DNA of 40,277 nt from Candidatus Zixiibacteriota bacterium (GTDB taxonomy: Bacteria > Desulfobacterota > Binatia > UBA9968), in the NCBI GenBank assembly GCA_035574315.1, contig DATLYW010000051.1, positions 1 to 40,277 of the forward strand, written 5' to 3'. Each line of letters begins with the position of its first letter. Within the stretch, counting starts at the first letter, position 1. Shown here piece by piece: positions 23,601-32,452 of the stretch. The position numbers and the translations under genes were made by a program. The notes beneath the pieces were generated by a model that was not told the DNA's origin, did no database searches, and saw only the letters and a program-made list of their open reading frames with translations.

Positions 23601-24617
23601 TCACTCCTGGAGTCCGGTGAGCGCCGGATTCCAGTATCGTAAAAAATTCCCCAGCTCCGCGACGGGGTCTTTCGTGGCCGCAACGTACGGAAGAATCACG
23701 CGCGTCGCCCCCGCCCGCCGGTACGGTTCAATTTGCTCCGCAACCTCCGCCGCCGAGGTTGCCGCAACCAGCGGCAATCCGTCGAACAGCCTGGCAGTGA
23801 CGAGCTTGCGCGCCGCGTGGAAACCTCCGGCGCGCCAGGCCGCTCGCATCGCTTCCACCTCTTCTCCGAACCCCATTCGGGTGAGCAGGTCGCGATAATA
23901 ATCGGCCAGAGCATAGTACGTCAGCGCGTGGCTCAGGGCCTCGCGTGCTTCCCCGTGGCTCGCGGCGATGGAGCAGCGGACCTTGCAGATGATCTCCAGG
24001 CGATGCGGATCCTTGCCCGCCTGCGCCGCCCCGCTCCTCGCTTCCTCGGCGATGCGCTCGATCTCGCGGGGGTTCGCCATGTTGATGAGGACCCCGTCGG
24101 CGATCCGTCCGGCGAGGCGGCTCATCTTCGGCCCGAATGCCGCGAGATAGACCGGCACGGGATTCTCCCCGGGGCGAAACGCCATCTTGAAGCCGTGGGC
24201 GCTGAAGTACCGTCCGTCGAAATCCAGCTTCTCCCCGCTCAAGGCGCGCCGGACGATTTCCAGATACTCCTCGATCCGGCCCATCGGATGATCGAGCGAG
24301 AGCCCGTGCCAGCGTGCGATCGTCGGATTGGAAACCCCCACGCCCAGCAGGAACCGCCCCCGGGACAGCTCGTTGAGGCCGGCCGCCTGGAGTGCGAGCG
24401 TCACCGGGGTGCGTCCCAGGATGTGATAGACCGCCGAGCCGATCTTCAACCGGCGGGTGACCGCCGCAATCGCCGACAACATGACCGTCGGATCCTTGTT
24501 GTTGGCCTCGCCGCCCCAGGCGCAGCCGAAGCCGTGCTCCTCCGCGAGGCGGGCAAGCTCCGGGATCGCGTCCAGAGGAAGCTGCGCTCCTGAGTTGAAC
24601 TCGATGTCCACCTGCAT
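23601..24617 (-). CDS. LLM-class flavin/F420-dependent oxidoreductase
   Basis: A 338-residue luciferase-like TIM-barrel enzyme. It shows LARLAEEHGFGCAWGGEANN, RGRFLLGVGVSNP (the typical LLM strand) and AVYHILGRTPVTLALQAAGL. Such proteins use F420 or FMN in two-electron reductions or oxygenations. I chose the ATG at 24617, because the GTG three codons earlier has no better site and homologues begin close to MQVDIEF. It lies between the ThDP beta subunit and ridA. The 76-base gap upstream of it contains the 9-base repeat array. Cofactor (F420 or FMN) is not decided by the sequence. Confidence 0.9.
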   Translation of the reverse strand: MQVDIEFNSGAQLPLDAIPELARLAEEHGFGCAWGGEANNKDPTVMLSAIAAVTRRLKIGSAVYHILGRTPVTLALQAAGLNELSRGRFLLGVGVSNPTIARWHGLSLDHPMGRIEEYLEIVRRALSGEKLDFDGRYFSAHGFKMAFRPGENPVPVYLAAFGPKMSRLAGRIADGVLINMANPREIERIAEEARSGAAQAGKDPHRLEIICKVRCSIAASHGEAREALSHALTYYALADYYRDLLTRMGFGEEVEAMRAAWRAGGFHAARKLVTARLFDGLPLVAATSAAEVAEQIEPYRRAGATRVILPYVAATKDPVAELGNFLRYWNPALTGLQE

Positions 24618-24630
24618 GGCAGTCACGTCA

Positions 24631-24666
24631 ACGGCTCAAACAATTCGAGGCGTTCAACCGCTTCGC
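24631..24666. repeat. 9-base tandem repeat array
   Basis: Four nine-base units, ACGGCTCAA, ACAATTCGA, GGCGTTCAA and CCGCTTCGC, lie head to tail in the gap between the ThDP beta-subunit gene and the LLM gene. They match the theme at 18540-18602. Confidence 0.5.
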
Positions 24667-24701
24667 TCCGTGCAAGCCTCTTGCGGCCGCTGTTCGCCCG
24701 G

Positions 24702-25310
24702 TCATTTGCTGTAGCTTGCGGGCAGGCCGCTTTTCAGGATCTGGATGCCCTCGGTCTTTTCGACGTAGCGGATAAAGCGGTACTTGTTCTCGACCTCGTC
24801 CATCGGGTAGGGGGCAACTTCGGCGCGAACGGGCTCCACCTTGACTCCGATGAAAGTGAGCCCGCCTCCGCGGAGGGCCGACGCCGCCGCCATGTCGAAC
24901 GATTCCACCGAGTCGGCCCAGAGAGCGCGCTTTATTCCCGCCCCGCGCGCCATCGCCACGAGATCCGCCCCGGCGCTCGTCGCCGTGGGCCGGCGCCCCG
25001 AGGCCTCATAAATCCCGTTGTCGAAAACGATGTGCAGGAGATTCGGCGGATTCATCCGCGCGATCGTCGGGAGCGAGCAGAGATTCATCAACAGCGAGCC
25101 GTCTCCGTCCAGGGCGATCACCTTCCGGCGCGGCAACCCGAGCGCCATCCCCAGCGCAATCGACGAGCAGAGCCCCAGCGTCCGCACCCGCAGGTTGCCG
25201 TCACCCGGTCGAACCGCGTTCCACTCCAGCGTGGTGGCCCCGGCCGAGGTCACGACCAGCGCCTCCGCGGCGTGGGCCGCCAATGCCCGCAAACAGTCGA
25301 TGCGCCTCAT
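24702..25310 (-). CDS. ThDP-dependent decarboxylase, beta (ThDP-binding) subunit
   Basis: A 202-residue C-terminal-type thiamine-diphosphate domain, like ComE/sulfopyruvate decarboxylase beta or the C-half of phosphonopyruvate decarboxylase. The ThDP/Mg motif begins GDGSLLMN (69-76) in VIALDGDGSLLMNLCSLPT. The opening strand VVTSAGATTLEWNAVRPGDG and FDNGIYEASGRRPTATS are family-like. It is 26 bases downstream of the alpha subunit. Together the two would make a decarboxylase acting on a 2-oxo acid with an electron-withdrawing group at C3; the exact substrate is not known. Confidence 0.88.
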   Translation of the reverse strand: MRRIDCLRALAAHAAEALVVTSAGATTLEWNAVRPGDGNLRVRTLGLCSSIALGMALGLPRRKVIALDGDGSLLMNLCSLPTIARMNPPNLLHIVFDNGIYEASGRRPTATSAGADLVAMARGAGIKRALWADSVESFDMAAASALRGGGLTFIGVKVEPVRAEVAPYPMDEVENKYRFIRYVEKTEGIQILKSGLPASYSK

Positions 25311-25336
25311 CTGGTCCGAATCTCTCCGCGCCCCTT

Positions 25337-25858
25337 TTAGAGCATCCCGATCGGCGGTCGGTGGCCGAGCGCTTCCCTGGTAAGGAGTACCGCAACGGGC
25401 CGGCGGGAGTCCTCGGCCAGGATCTGCGCCCGCCGCAGCAGCTCCGCGGCATGCGCGGGATCGCGCAGCACGTAAAAGCGAATTCCCAGCGCTCCCAGAA
25501 CCGGCTCGGTCATCGCCCCGGTGGCGCTGAAGGTTCGATCCCCTATGTCACCGGCATAGTAGATGAGCAGCAGCAACGGGATCTGGTACTGGAGGAGCGT
25601 GCTGACGATGGCGTTGTTGCTGTTGAAAAAGCCGCCGTTCTGCATGACGGCGGCGCACTTCCTCCCGACCAGGTACGCGCCGGCGCAAATCCCGATGCCT
25701 TCCTCTTCCCGGCAAACCGGCACGTGCAGCAGCGCGCGATCTTGATCGACCGCTCGCAGCAGCGCGGCCAGATTGATGTCGGGGAGACTGGCGACGAAAT
25801 CGATCCCCGCGTCCTTCAACCCCGCGAGGATCGCGCTGGCGGATGTTTCCGGGTCCAC
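25337..25858 (-). CDS. ThDP-dependent decarboxylase, alpha (pyrimidine-binding) subunit
   Basis: A 173-residue N-terminal-type ThDP domain, like ComD/sulfopyruvate decarboxylase alpha. The activating glutamate lies in VPVCREEEGIGICAGAYLVG (residues 46-65), and GIDFVASLPDINLAALLRAV is the expected opening strand. It starts with GTG preceded by GGAGAA. This is the first gene of the operon with the beta subunit, the LLM-class oxidoreductase and RidA. Split alpha/beta organisation is known for sulfopyruvate decarboxylase in coenzyme M synthesis, but no other coenzyme M gene is present here. Confidence 0.88.
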   Translation of the reverse strand: MDPETSASAILAGLKDAGIDFVASLPDINLAALLRAVDQDRALLHVPVCREEEGIGICAGAYLVGRKCAAVMQNGGFFNSNNAIVSTLLQYQIPLLLLIYYAGDIGDRTFSATGAMTEPVLGALGIRFYVLRDPAHAAELLRRAQILAEDSRRPVAVLLTREALGHRPPIGML

Positions 25859-25879
25859 GGGTTCTCCGAAAGAGGAGAC

Positions 25880-25908
25880 TCTCTAACACCAACGCGTCGA
25901 TAAATCAA
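25880..25908 (-). promoter_or_regulatory. Possible promoter for the ThDP decarboxylase operon
   Basis: Minus-strand TTGATT (25908-25903) and TAGAGA (25885-25880) with a 17-base spacer, 21 bases upstream of the GTG at 25858. It lies in the divergent gap with the glutathione transferase gene. Moderate consensus match. Confidence 0.35.
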
Positions 25909-25989
25909 GGCGGCCGACCCTTCCGGTCCGCAACGAATCCTAGTATATACCGTTACCGTGCGAGATCGCCGGAAAGGAGAAAGGCCTCG

Positions 25990-26592
25990 ATGATCAAGCT
26001 CTACGACTTCAGGTCTTCCCCCAACTGCCAACGCGTCAAGGTGGTGCTGGAAGAGAAGCGACTCCCCTACGAGACGGTCCCCATCGATCTCAGGAAAAAG
26101 GAGCAAAAGACGCCCGGGTACCTGAAGATCAATCCGTACGGCAAGGTGCCGGCCCTGGTCGACGGGGATACCGTCGTTTACGAGAGCTGCATCATCAACG
26201 AGTACCTGAACGAGAAATATCCGGACCCGCCGCTGATGCCGGCGGACTTCGGCCGCCGCGCTCGAGTTCGCATCCTCGTCGACTACGGGCTGACTCAGAT
26301 GGAGACCGCCTACCAGAGGCTCCGCTCGGAGGCGATGAAGGATGAAAAAGAACGCAACCCCGCGGCCCTGGAAAGCGCGCGAGCGGAGGTGCGAACGCTT
26401 CTCGAGAGATTTGAAACTGAGCTGGGCGACAAGCCCTATTTGGCCGGCGAATTCTCGCTCGCCGACGCCGACCTGATTCCGCGGCTGCTGCGGCTCGAGA
26501 ACTTCGGCGCCCTCCCGCACGGCTCGCTGCCGCGGCTCGGTGACTATCTCCGGCGCATGAAGGCCCGCCCTTCGGTGAAAGCGATCCTGTAG
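25990..26592 (+). CDS. Glutathione S-transferase family protein
   Basis: A 200-residue cytosolic GST. The thioredoxin-like N-domain has MIKLYDFRSSPNCQRVKVVL with the likely catalytic Ser at residue 9 or 10, NPYGKVPALVDGD with the cis-Pro, and the glutathione-contacting YESCIINEYL. The helical C-domain contains KPYLAGEFSLADADL. A very strong GGAAAGGAGA ribosome binding site precedes the ATG. Divergent from the ThDP operon and 21 bases before the acylase gene, so it may be co-transcribed with it. The substrate is unknown. Confidence 0.92.
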   Translation: MIKLYDFRSSPNCQRVKVVLEEKRLPYETVPIDLRKKEQKTPGYLKINPYGKVPALVDGDTVVYESCIINEYLNEKYPDPPLMPADFGRRARVRILVDYGLTQMETAYQRLRSEAMKDEKERNPAALESARAEVRTLLERFETELGDKPYLAGEFSLADADLIPRLLRLENFGALPHGSLPRLGDYLRRMKARPSVKAIL

Positions 26593-26613
26593 CTTCGTTC
26601 CGCCGGCCGCGCG

Positions 26614-29049
26614 ATGGAGACGCCGAGAACCGGCCTGGCTGCGATCCTGTTTTCCGCTCTGCTCAAGCCCCTCCTTTTCCTCGCCGCGCGATCCTCCGCC
26701 CCGCGCTACGCGGGTGAGCGTGTCGTCCCCGGGCTGGAGCGAACCGTAACGGTCCACTGGGACGACTACGGTGTCCCGCGGGTCCGCGCGGAGGGCGAGC
26801 GCGACCTCTTCATCGCCCAGGGCTATCTCCACGCCCACGAACGACTCTGGCAGATGGACATGAATCGCCGGTTTCTCAGCGGGCGGCTCGCCGAGATCTT
26901 CGGGTCGTTTCCGGTTCCGTGGCGCGAGCTTTCGGTTCAGTTCAGGGCGTGTCGCAGCGCGGATTTCGACTATTTCGTGCGACTGCTCGGGATTCGCCGA
27001 AGCGCGGAGGTCGCGTTCGAGCGGTCGCCGGAGGACGACCGCGAGCGGCTGCGCGCCTACTGCGAAGGGGTCAATCGCTACATCGAAGACAACCTCAAGC
27101 GCCTGCCGTGGGAGTTCCGGCTTCTGCGCTACGAGCCCGAGCCGTGGTCCCCGGTGGACACGCTCACGATCGCCAAGGGCTTCGCCCTGCTGCTTTCCAC
27201 CGCCCTGTTCTCGCGTCTCAACATGATCGCGATCGCGCGCCGCCTCGGCGACCAAAACGAGATCTTTTCTGCGCTCCGCCCGCGTTCGGCGGCGGCCCCG
27301 GCGGTCGTCGCGGCGGCATGGGACGGCGCGGCCCGCGCATGGACGTTCACGGGCGCGATCCTCGGCGACCTTGCCGCCGGTCACGGCAGCAACGCCTGGG
27401 CCGTTTCCGGAAAACGCTCCGCCACCGGCAAGGCGATCCTCGCCAACGACCCTCATCTGCGCATGACGCTTCCCTCGGTCTGGTACCTGATGGGGCTTCG
27501 CGCCGGGCCTGCGGGGCAACCGGTCTCGTACGACGTTTGGGGAGCGTCGATCCCGGGCGCTCCCTGTATCCATATCGGCCACAACCGCAGGATCGCATGG
27601 GGCGTGACGGCGGCCCTGTGCGACGACGTGGAGCTCTACCGCGAAAGACTCCATCGACTCGACCCCGAGCTCTATCTCACCCCCACCGGATGGGAGCGCA
27701 TGGAACGGCGCGAGGAGGTCGTGCGCGTGCGCGGCGCCGCACCGCTCCGCAAGATCGTGCGTTCCACCCGCCACGGTCCGGTCCTGAGCGATTTTTCCGA
27801 AGCCGCAAGCTCGACGGAGGTTCTCTCGCTGCGCTGGACCGCTCACGAAGCCAGCCAGGAGCTCGCCGCCGTTTACCATGTCAACCGGGCGGAGGATTGG
27901 CCGGCGTTTCTCCGTGCGCTCTCGCATCACGGAGCGCCGACGCTGAACTATCTCTTCGCCGACATCGACGGGAACATCGGTTACAGCCTGGCCGGAAAGG
28001 TCCCGCTACGCGCGGCGGCTCCGCCTCTGCTTCCACTGGAGGGCTGGCGAAAGGAAAACGACTGGCTGGGTTACGCCCCGTTCGAAGAGTTGCCGCGCCT
28101 CTTCAATCCGCCCGAGGGAATCATCGCGAGCGCCAATCACCCGATCGCCGACGCCTCCTATCCTCGCTACCTTTCGCATTTCTTCGAACCGCCGTACCGC
28201 ATCGAGCGCATCCGCCGGGTGCTCGCCGAGAAGCGGGAGCTTTCTCCCGACGACTGCGCCGCGCTGCAGCTCGATGTCGTCTCCCTGCACGCCAGGGAGC
28301 TCCTCGCCGCGCTGCGGCCCGATCTCGAAGCCGCGGCCGCCCGGCGGCAGGGAGAGGGGGAGCTCGCGCGGCTCCTGCTCGGCTGGGACGGGAGCTGCAC
28401 GGTCGACAGCGTGCCCGCCGCGATCTTCCATGCGCTGCACCAGAAGCTGATGGCCGCGCTGCTGCTTCCGGTTCTGGGAGAGGAGCTGATGCCGGCCTAC
28501 CTGGAAGTCTTCAACCAGTGTCTGCTGCCCCTCGGCGACATCCTGAAGGACCCGGAGTCACCGTGGTTCCGCCGCGTCTCGCGGACGACTCTGGTGAGCC
28601 GTTGCTTGCGCGAGGTTCACGACGAAATGGTCTTTTCGCTGGGACCGGAGCTCGATCGCTGGCGCTGGGGAAGAATTCACACACTGACCCTCGATCATCC
28701 CTTGAGCCGGGTAGCGGCGCTGAAGCCGCTTCTCTCGATCGGTCCTTCGCCGGCTCCAGGTGACGGCGTGACCGTGAACCTGGGATTTTATCGCCACTCC
28801 AATCCTTATCGGCAGGTAGTGGGTGCCTCGCTTCGCTTTATCGTCGAGCTCGACTCGCCCCCGCGTTTCCGCTACGTGCTCCCTTCGGGGCAATCGGGGC
28901 ATTGGCTCTCGCCCCACTATCGCGATCAGCATCCGCTGTGGGCGCAGGGACGGCTGCTGTCGGATTCCGGGACCGAAGCCCGCGCGAGCGCGCATCGCGT
29001 CCTTACGCTCTCGCCGGAGCCTCTCGAGGAAGACCGTCGCCGTCCGTGA
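26614..29049 (+). CDS. Penicillin acylase (G/aculeacin) family N-terminal-nucleophile hydrolase
   Basis: An 811-residue Ntn-hydrolase. The autoprocessing and nucleophile site is GHGSNAWAVSGKRSATGKAI with Ser259 as the expected new N-terminus of the beta chain. The alpha chain has the family opening VHWDDYGVPRVRAEGERDLF and the beta chain has a full-length remainder. The first 25 residues are hydrophobic (AAILFSALLKPLLFLAARSS), giving a signal peptide or anchor for export. The family cleaves N-acyl amides, including acyl-homoserine lactones. The substrate here is unknown. It follows the GST gene by 21 bases. A 704-codon open frame on the opposite strand is a composition shadow. Confidence 0.93.
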   Translation: METPRTGLAAILFSALLKPLLFLAARSSAPRYAGERVVPGLERTVTVHWDDYGVPRVRAEGERDLFIAQGYLHAHERLWQMDMNRRFLSGRLAEIFGSFPVPWRELSVQFRACRSADFDYFVRLLGIRRSAEVAFERSPEDDRERLRAYCEGVNRYIEDNLKRLPWEFRLLRYEPEPWSPVDTLTIAKGFALLLSTALFSRLNMIAIARRLGDQNEIFSALRPRSAAAPAVVAAAWDGAARAWTFTGAILGDLAAGHGSNAWAVSGKRSATGKAILANDPHLRMTLPSVWYLMGLRAGPAGQPVSYDVWGASIPGAPCIHIGHNRRIAWGVTAALCDDVELYRERLHRLDPELYLTPTGWERMERREEVVRVRGAAPLRKIVRSTRHGPVLSDFSEAASSTEVLSLRWTAHEASQELAAVYHVNRAEDWPAFLRALSHHGAPTLNYLFADIDGNIGYSLAGKVPLRAAAPPLLPLEGWRKENDWLGYAPFEELPRLFNPPEGIIASANHPIADASYPRYLSHFFEPPYRIERIRRVLAEKRELSPDDCAALQLDVVSLHARELLAALRPDLEAAAARRQGEGELARLLLGWDGSCTVDSVPAAIFHALHQKLMAALLLPVLGEELMPAYLEVFNQCLLPLGDILKDPESPWFRRVSRTTLVSRCLREVHDEMVFSLGPELDRWRWGRIHTLTLDHPLSRVAALKPLLSIGPSPAPGDGVTVNLGFYRHSNPYRQVVGASLRFIVELDSPPRFRYVLPSGQSGHWLSPHYRDQHPLWAQGRLLSDSGTEARASAHRVLTLSPEPLEEDRRRP

Positions 29050-29086
29050 TACGAGACCGCTCCTCCGCGCCGAGCGCCCCGGTTTC

Positions 29087-29116
29087 TTGACAGTACCTCG
29101 GCGGAAAGCCTATAAG
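29087..29116 (+). promoter_or_regulatory. Promoter of the PstS-like/HK/RR operon
   Basis: A perfect TTGACA (29087-29092) and TATAAG (29111-29116) separated by 18 bases, 38 bases upstream of the ATG at 29155. Close to consensus. Confidence 0.65.
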
Positions 29117-29154
29117 AGGCCGTTCGTCTGGCGCCGCGTGTCCACGGGTCGAAA

Positions 29155-29940
29155 ATGCTACGGTCGGTCGCGTGCTGGGTCCTGGTCGCCTTTGCTCCGG
29201 CGCTGGCCGCCGGGCAGAGTCGTATCGTCGTCGGGGGCGCCCAATCCCTGACCCCGCTCGCGGAACGGTTCTCCGAGCAGTTCCGCGCCTCCCGCGCCGG
29301 TGTCACCGTCGAGATCCGAAAAGCGAACTCCAACTACGCCCTCAAGGCCGTCCGCAGCGGCGACCTGCACGTCGGGCTTCTGGCGCGCAATCCGAGCGAC
29401 GCCGAACGCGCGCAGCTCCACATCGAGGCGCTGGGGCGCGACCCGGTCCTGCTGCTCACCTATCCCGCCAACACCGTTCTCGATATCAGCCTTGCCCGCC
29501 TGCGCCGGATCTACCTGGGGCAGATCACCGACTGGAGCCAGATCGGCGGCGAAAATCAGGGCATCGTCCCGCTCACCCGTGAACCGGACTCCGCTCTCCA
29601 CAAGGTGTTCGTCGAAATCCTCTTCGGCAAGGGTTTCCGCGGGACGGAAAAGGCCTTCGTCCTGCGAGCCACCAAGGAAAAGGTCCTGAGAACCGTGAAG
29701 CGCGTCCAGGGCTCGATCGGCTACGGAATCGTGCGCCCGGAAGAAGCCGCGGCCGAGAGGGTCAAGGTGCTCGCGGTCGACGGCAAGTTCCCGTCGCCCG
29801 CCAACGTCGAGAACGGAACCTATCCGTTCACCAGGCGGCAGCTCGCCGTTTCCAGACGCGACCCGGATCGCCTCGTTCTGGAGTGGATGCGCGGGTTCGC
29901 GAAGTTCGCGACGGCGTCGAGGAACGGCCGGGAGGATTGA
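29155..29940 (+). CDS. PstS-like periplasmic substrate-binding protein
   Basis: A 261-residue exported protein: signal peptide (about 1-19) and a phosphate-ABC-type (PBP-like) domain. The opening RIVVGGAQSLTPLAERFSEQ and the segments LRRIYLGQITDWSQIGGEN and GSIGYGIVRPEEA are the usual PstS family strands. There is no phosphate ABC transporter in the window. Instead the stop codon is immediately followed by the GTG of a histidine kinase, so it is likely a receptor that presents a ligand to that kinase. Ligand is unknown. Confidence 0.88.
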   Translation: MLRSVACWVLVAFAPALAAGQSRIVVGGAQSLTPLAERFSEQFRASRAGVTVEIRKANSNYALKAVRSGDLHVGLLARNPSDAERAQLHIEALGRDPVLLLTYPANTVLDISLARLRRIYLGQITDWSQIGGENQGIVPLTREPDSALHKVFVEILFGKGFRGTEKAFVLRATKEKVLRTVKRVQGSIGYGIVRPEEAAAERVKVLAVDGKFPSPANVENGTYPFTRRQLAVSRRDPDRLVLEWMRGFAKFATASRNGRED

Positions 29941-31764
29941 GTGCGCCGGCTCCTGCACAAGCTCCTGCTCGCCTCGCTGCTCGTCATCCTCATACCGATG
30001 GGGCTGGCGTTCTTCTGGAGCTCGCGCATGCTTTCGACGATTCTCGAGCGGCGGTTCACGGAGAAGTCGCGCACGCAGGCTGAACAGATCAACCTGCTCC
30101 TCAGCGAGCGGCAGGAAACCGTGACCGGACTGGTCCACTGGATCGCCGAGATGCCGGGCGTCATCGGCGCGCTGAAAAGAGGCGGCCGCGACCGTCTCTT
30201 CCAGCATCTCCTGCCGCTCGTGGGATCGATCCAGCTCGACTTCATCGAGATTCTCGAGCCGGGCGGGAGCATCTTTCTGCGCGTTCACGATCCGACGCGC
30301 TACGGGGACGCGCCTCGGCTGAGCCCGGACGTCGAAGGGCTCCTGAAGGGCTCGGGCGGCATGGCGACTTACGGGATCGAGGAACGCGACGGCCGAGCCT
30401 ATCTCCGCGCTGCGCAGAGCGTTTACGCCGGGGGAATCCGCGGAGTGGTCAGCGCCGGCTACGCGCTCAATCCCGAGCTGATCAGGAAGCTCGAGCAGGT
30501 CGCCGGAGGCAAGGTGCGCGTGGCGGTTGGACCACGCCTCTATCTCGCGGCACAAGGCTCGAAGCCCTCCCTGCCGCCGCCGGGCGCTTCCGCGACCGAG
30601 GACGGCGCGCCGATCTGGCACCACAACGGCGCTTCGCGCCTTCTGGAAATCCGTTTGCCCCTGCAAACGGACCGCGGCCCCGAGGGAGTGATATCGGTCT
30701 TCTTTCCGGCGCACGAGCTGACTGCCGCGATCGCGACCCTGAGGTTGACTCTCGCGGCCGTGGCCCTGGTAGGGATCCTGCTGGCGCTCGCGGCCTCCTG
30801 GTATCTCAGCCGTCGGCTGACGCGACCGCTCAACGAGCTGGTTTCCGGAACCGAGCAGGTTGCGGCGGGTAACTATTCGGCCCCCGTTCAGGGCGGCTCC
30901 AACGACGAGATCGGCACCCTGGCGACCTCCTTCAATCACATGCTCGAGGAGCTGAGGCGGTCGAGGGCCGAGGTCGAACGCTATCGCCGCAACCTCGAGG
31001 ACAAGATCGAGGAGCGGGGCAAGCAGCTCCTGGAGACCGAGCAAAAGCGCGCCGCGATGGTGCACATGATCGCGCACGACCTCAAGAATCCGCTGCTCGG
31101 CATCAAGAAGACGCTGGAGCGACTCGAACAGAACCCGCAGGATCTCAACGGGGGCCAGGGAAAGCGGATCCTGCTCGACCTCGTGAGCGCGGGAGATCTG
31201 GTCATCGGCATGGTCAACGAGATGCTCGACCTCTACCGTTCCGATTTCGGGGAGATTCCCCTCTCGCGAAGCGCCTTCCGGCTCGACGAGATCGTGCAGG
31301 CCAGCCTGAGGGTGCTCGCTCCCGATATCGACGACAAGGGGATCGGCATCACGATTCGGGCGGAGCGCATCCCGGACACGGTGGTCGGTGACAAACGGCG
31401 GCTGACCCGACTGATGATCAACCTCCTCAGCAACGCGATCAAGTTCTCGCCCGACCGCGGCCGGGTCGCCGTCATCGCAACCGCGCGCGGGGCGAACGAG
31501 CCCGAGGGCTGGCTCGAGCTTCGCGTCGAGGACGAAGGCACGGGGATTCCCGAGGCTGACCTGGAGCGCATCTTCGACCGCTTCTACTCGCGCGACAAGG
31601 CCAAGGCGGAAACCGGAACGGGCCTCGGCCTTCCCTATTGCAAGCTCGTTGCGGAAGCCCACGGAGGCGAGATCTTCGCGGAGAACCGGGTCGAGGGAGG
31701 GTTCGCGGTCACCGTCAGGCTCCCGATGCGTACCTGGAAAGGAGACGAGGCTCATGCCGCTTAA
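29941..31764 (+). CDS. Membrane sensor histidine kinase
   Basis: A 607-residue kinase. Helix TM1 is near 8-27 and TM2 near 262-282, enclosing a periplasmic sensor of about 230 residues. A HAMP domain follows (RPLNELVSGTEQVAAGNY), then a coiled coil, and the dimerisation domain with phosphoacceptor His379 in MIAHDLKNPLLG. The ATPase domain has the N box (NLLSNAIKFS), G1 (DEGTGIPEAD) and G2 (GTGLGLPYCK). GTG start right after the PstS-like gene stop. It overlaps the response regulator gene by 11 bases. Confidence 0.93.
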   Translation: MRRLLHKLLLASLLVILIPMGLAFFWSSRMLSTILERRFTEKSRTQAEQINLLLSERQETVTGLVHWIAEMPGVIGALKRGGRDRLFQHLLPLVGSIQLDFIEILEPGGSIFLRVHDPTRYGDAPRLSPDVEGLLKGSGGMATYGIEERDGRAYLRAAQSVYAGGIRGVVSAGYALNPELIRKLEQVAGGKVRVAVGPRLYLAAQGSKPSLPPPGASATEDGAPIWHHNGASRLLEIRLPLQTDRGPEGVISVFFPAHELTAAIATLRLTLAAVALVGILLALAASWYLSRRLTRPLNELVSGTEQVAAGNYSAPVQGGSNDEIGTLATSFNHMLEELRRSRAEVERYRRNLEDKIEERGKQLLETEQKRAAMVHMIAHDLKNPLLGIKKTLERLEQNPQDLNGGQGKRILLDLVSAGDLVIGMVNEMLDLYRSDFGEIPLSRSAFRLDEIVQASLRVLAPDIDDKGIGITIRAERIPDTVVGDKRRLTRLMINLLSNAIKFSPDRGRVAVIATARGANEPEGWLELRVEDEGTGIPEADLERIFDRFYSRDKAKAETGTGLGLPYCKLVAEAHGGEIFAENRVEGGFAVTVRLPMRTWKGDEAHAA

Positions 31765-32413
31765 GCTGCTGATCGCCGATGACGAGCGGCTGTTCCGCCA
31801 GAGCCTGAAAAAGCTCCTGGAGAGCGCCCGCGACATCAAGGTCGTGGCCGACGCCGCGGACGGCCAGGAGGCGGTATTGCGGGCGCGCGAGACCCGGCCG
31901 GACATCGCCCTGCTGGACGTGCGTATGCCGAAGATGGACGGCATCAAGGCCGCAAAGCTGATCTCGACCCTGGTCCCGCGGACCAAGATCCTCATGCTCT
32001 CGATCCACGACGACGACGAAAAGATCATCTCCGCGATCAAGGCCGGCGCGGCGGGCTACATTCTCAAGGACGCGGACCAGGCCGACTTCATCGAGATCAT
32101 CCGCCATACGTTCGCGGGCAAGTCCCACGCTTCCCCCTACCTCGCCCACCTCACTCTCGATCAGCCCTCCGGGCAGGAAAACGGGTCCGGGCCCGAGCGG
32201 CACCAGCGGTTTGCCGAGAAGCACGGGCTTTCCGAGGTCGAGATCCGCGTTCTCCGTCTGGTAGGCGAAGGGCTCAACAACGACGAGATCAGCCGGCTCA
32301 CGGGACTGTCGAGGGAAACCATCAAGGGCCACCTCAAGGCTCTTTTCCGGAAGCTCCAGGTCAAGAACCGCACGGAAGCCGCAGTCCTGGCCGTGCGCGC
32401 AGGAATCGTCTAA
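31754..32413 (+). CDS. NarL/LuxR-type response regulator
   Basis: A 219-residue regulator. The receiver domain has the acidic pair in LLIADDERLF and the phosphoacceptor Asp55 in IALLDVRMPKMDG, with the conserved Lys in GYILKDA. The C-terminal helix-turn-helix is LSEVEIRVLRLVGEGLNNDE followed by ISRLTGLSRETIKGHLKALF. It starts inside the end of the kinase gene, so the pair is translationally coupled. Likely output is transcription of an unknown target; the downstream peroxiredoxin operon, with its own promoter, is a possible one. Confidence 0.93.
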   Translation: MPLKLLIADDERLFRQSLKKLLESARDIKVVADAADGQEAVLRARETRPDIALLDVRMPKMDGIKAAKLISTLVPRTKILMLSIHDDDEKIISAIKAGAAGYILKDADQADFIEIIRHTFAGKSHASPYLAHLTLDQPSGQENGSGPERHQRFAEKHGLSEVEIRVLRLVGEGLNNDEISRLTGLSRETIKGHLKALFRKLQVKNRTEAAVLAVRAGIV

Positions 32414-32452
32414 CCCTGGTGGGGGTCGGCGTTCCCCCCTCGAATTAGGGGA

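Noticed and set aside
25816..27930. 704-codon open frame on the minus strand opposite the acylase and GST genes
   Set aside because: It is antisense to clear Ntn-hydrolase and GST coding, is Arg/Gly/Asp-rich and has no domain; a GC-rich composition artefact.
29158..32040. 960-codon open frame on the minus strand opposite the histidine kinase operon
   Set aside because: Opposite strand of well-supported kinase and regulator genes; low-complexity Arg/Glu/Asp composition, no motifs.
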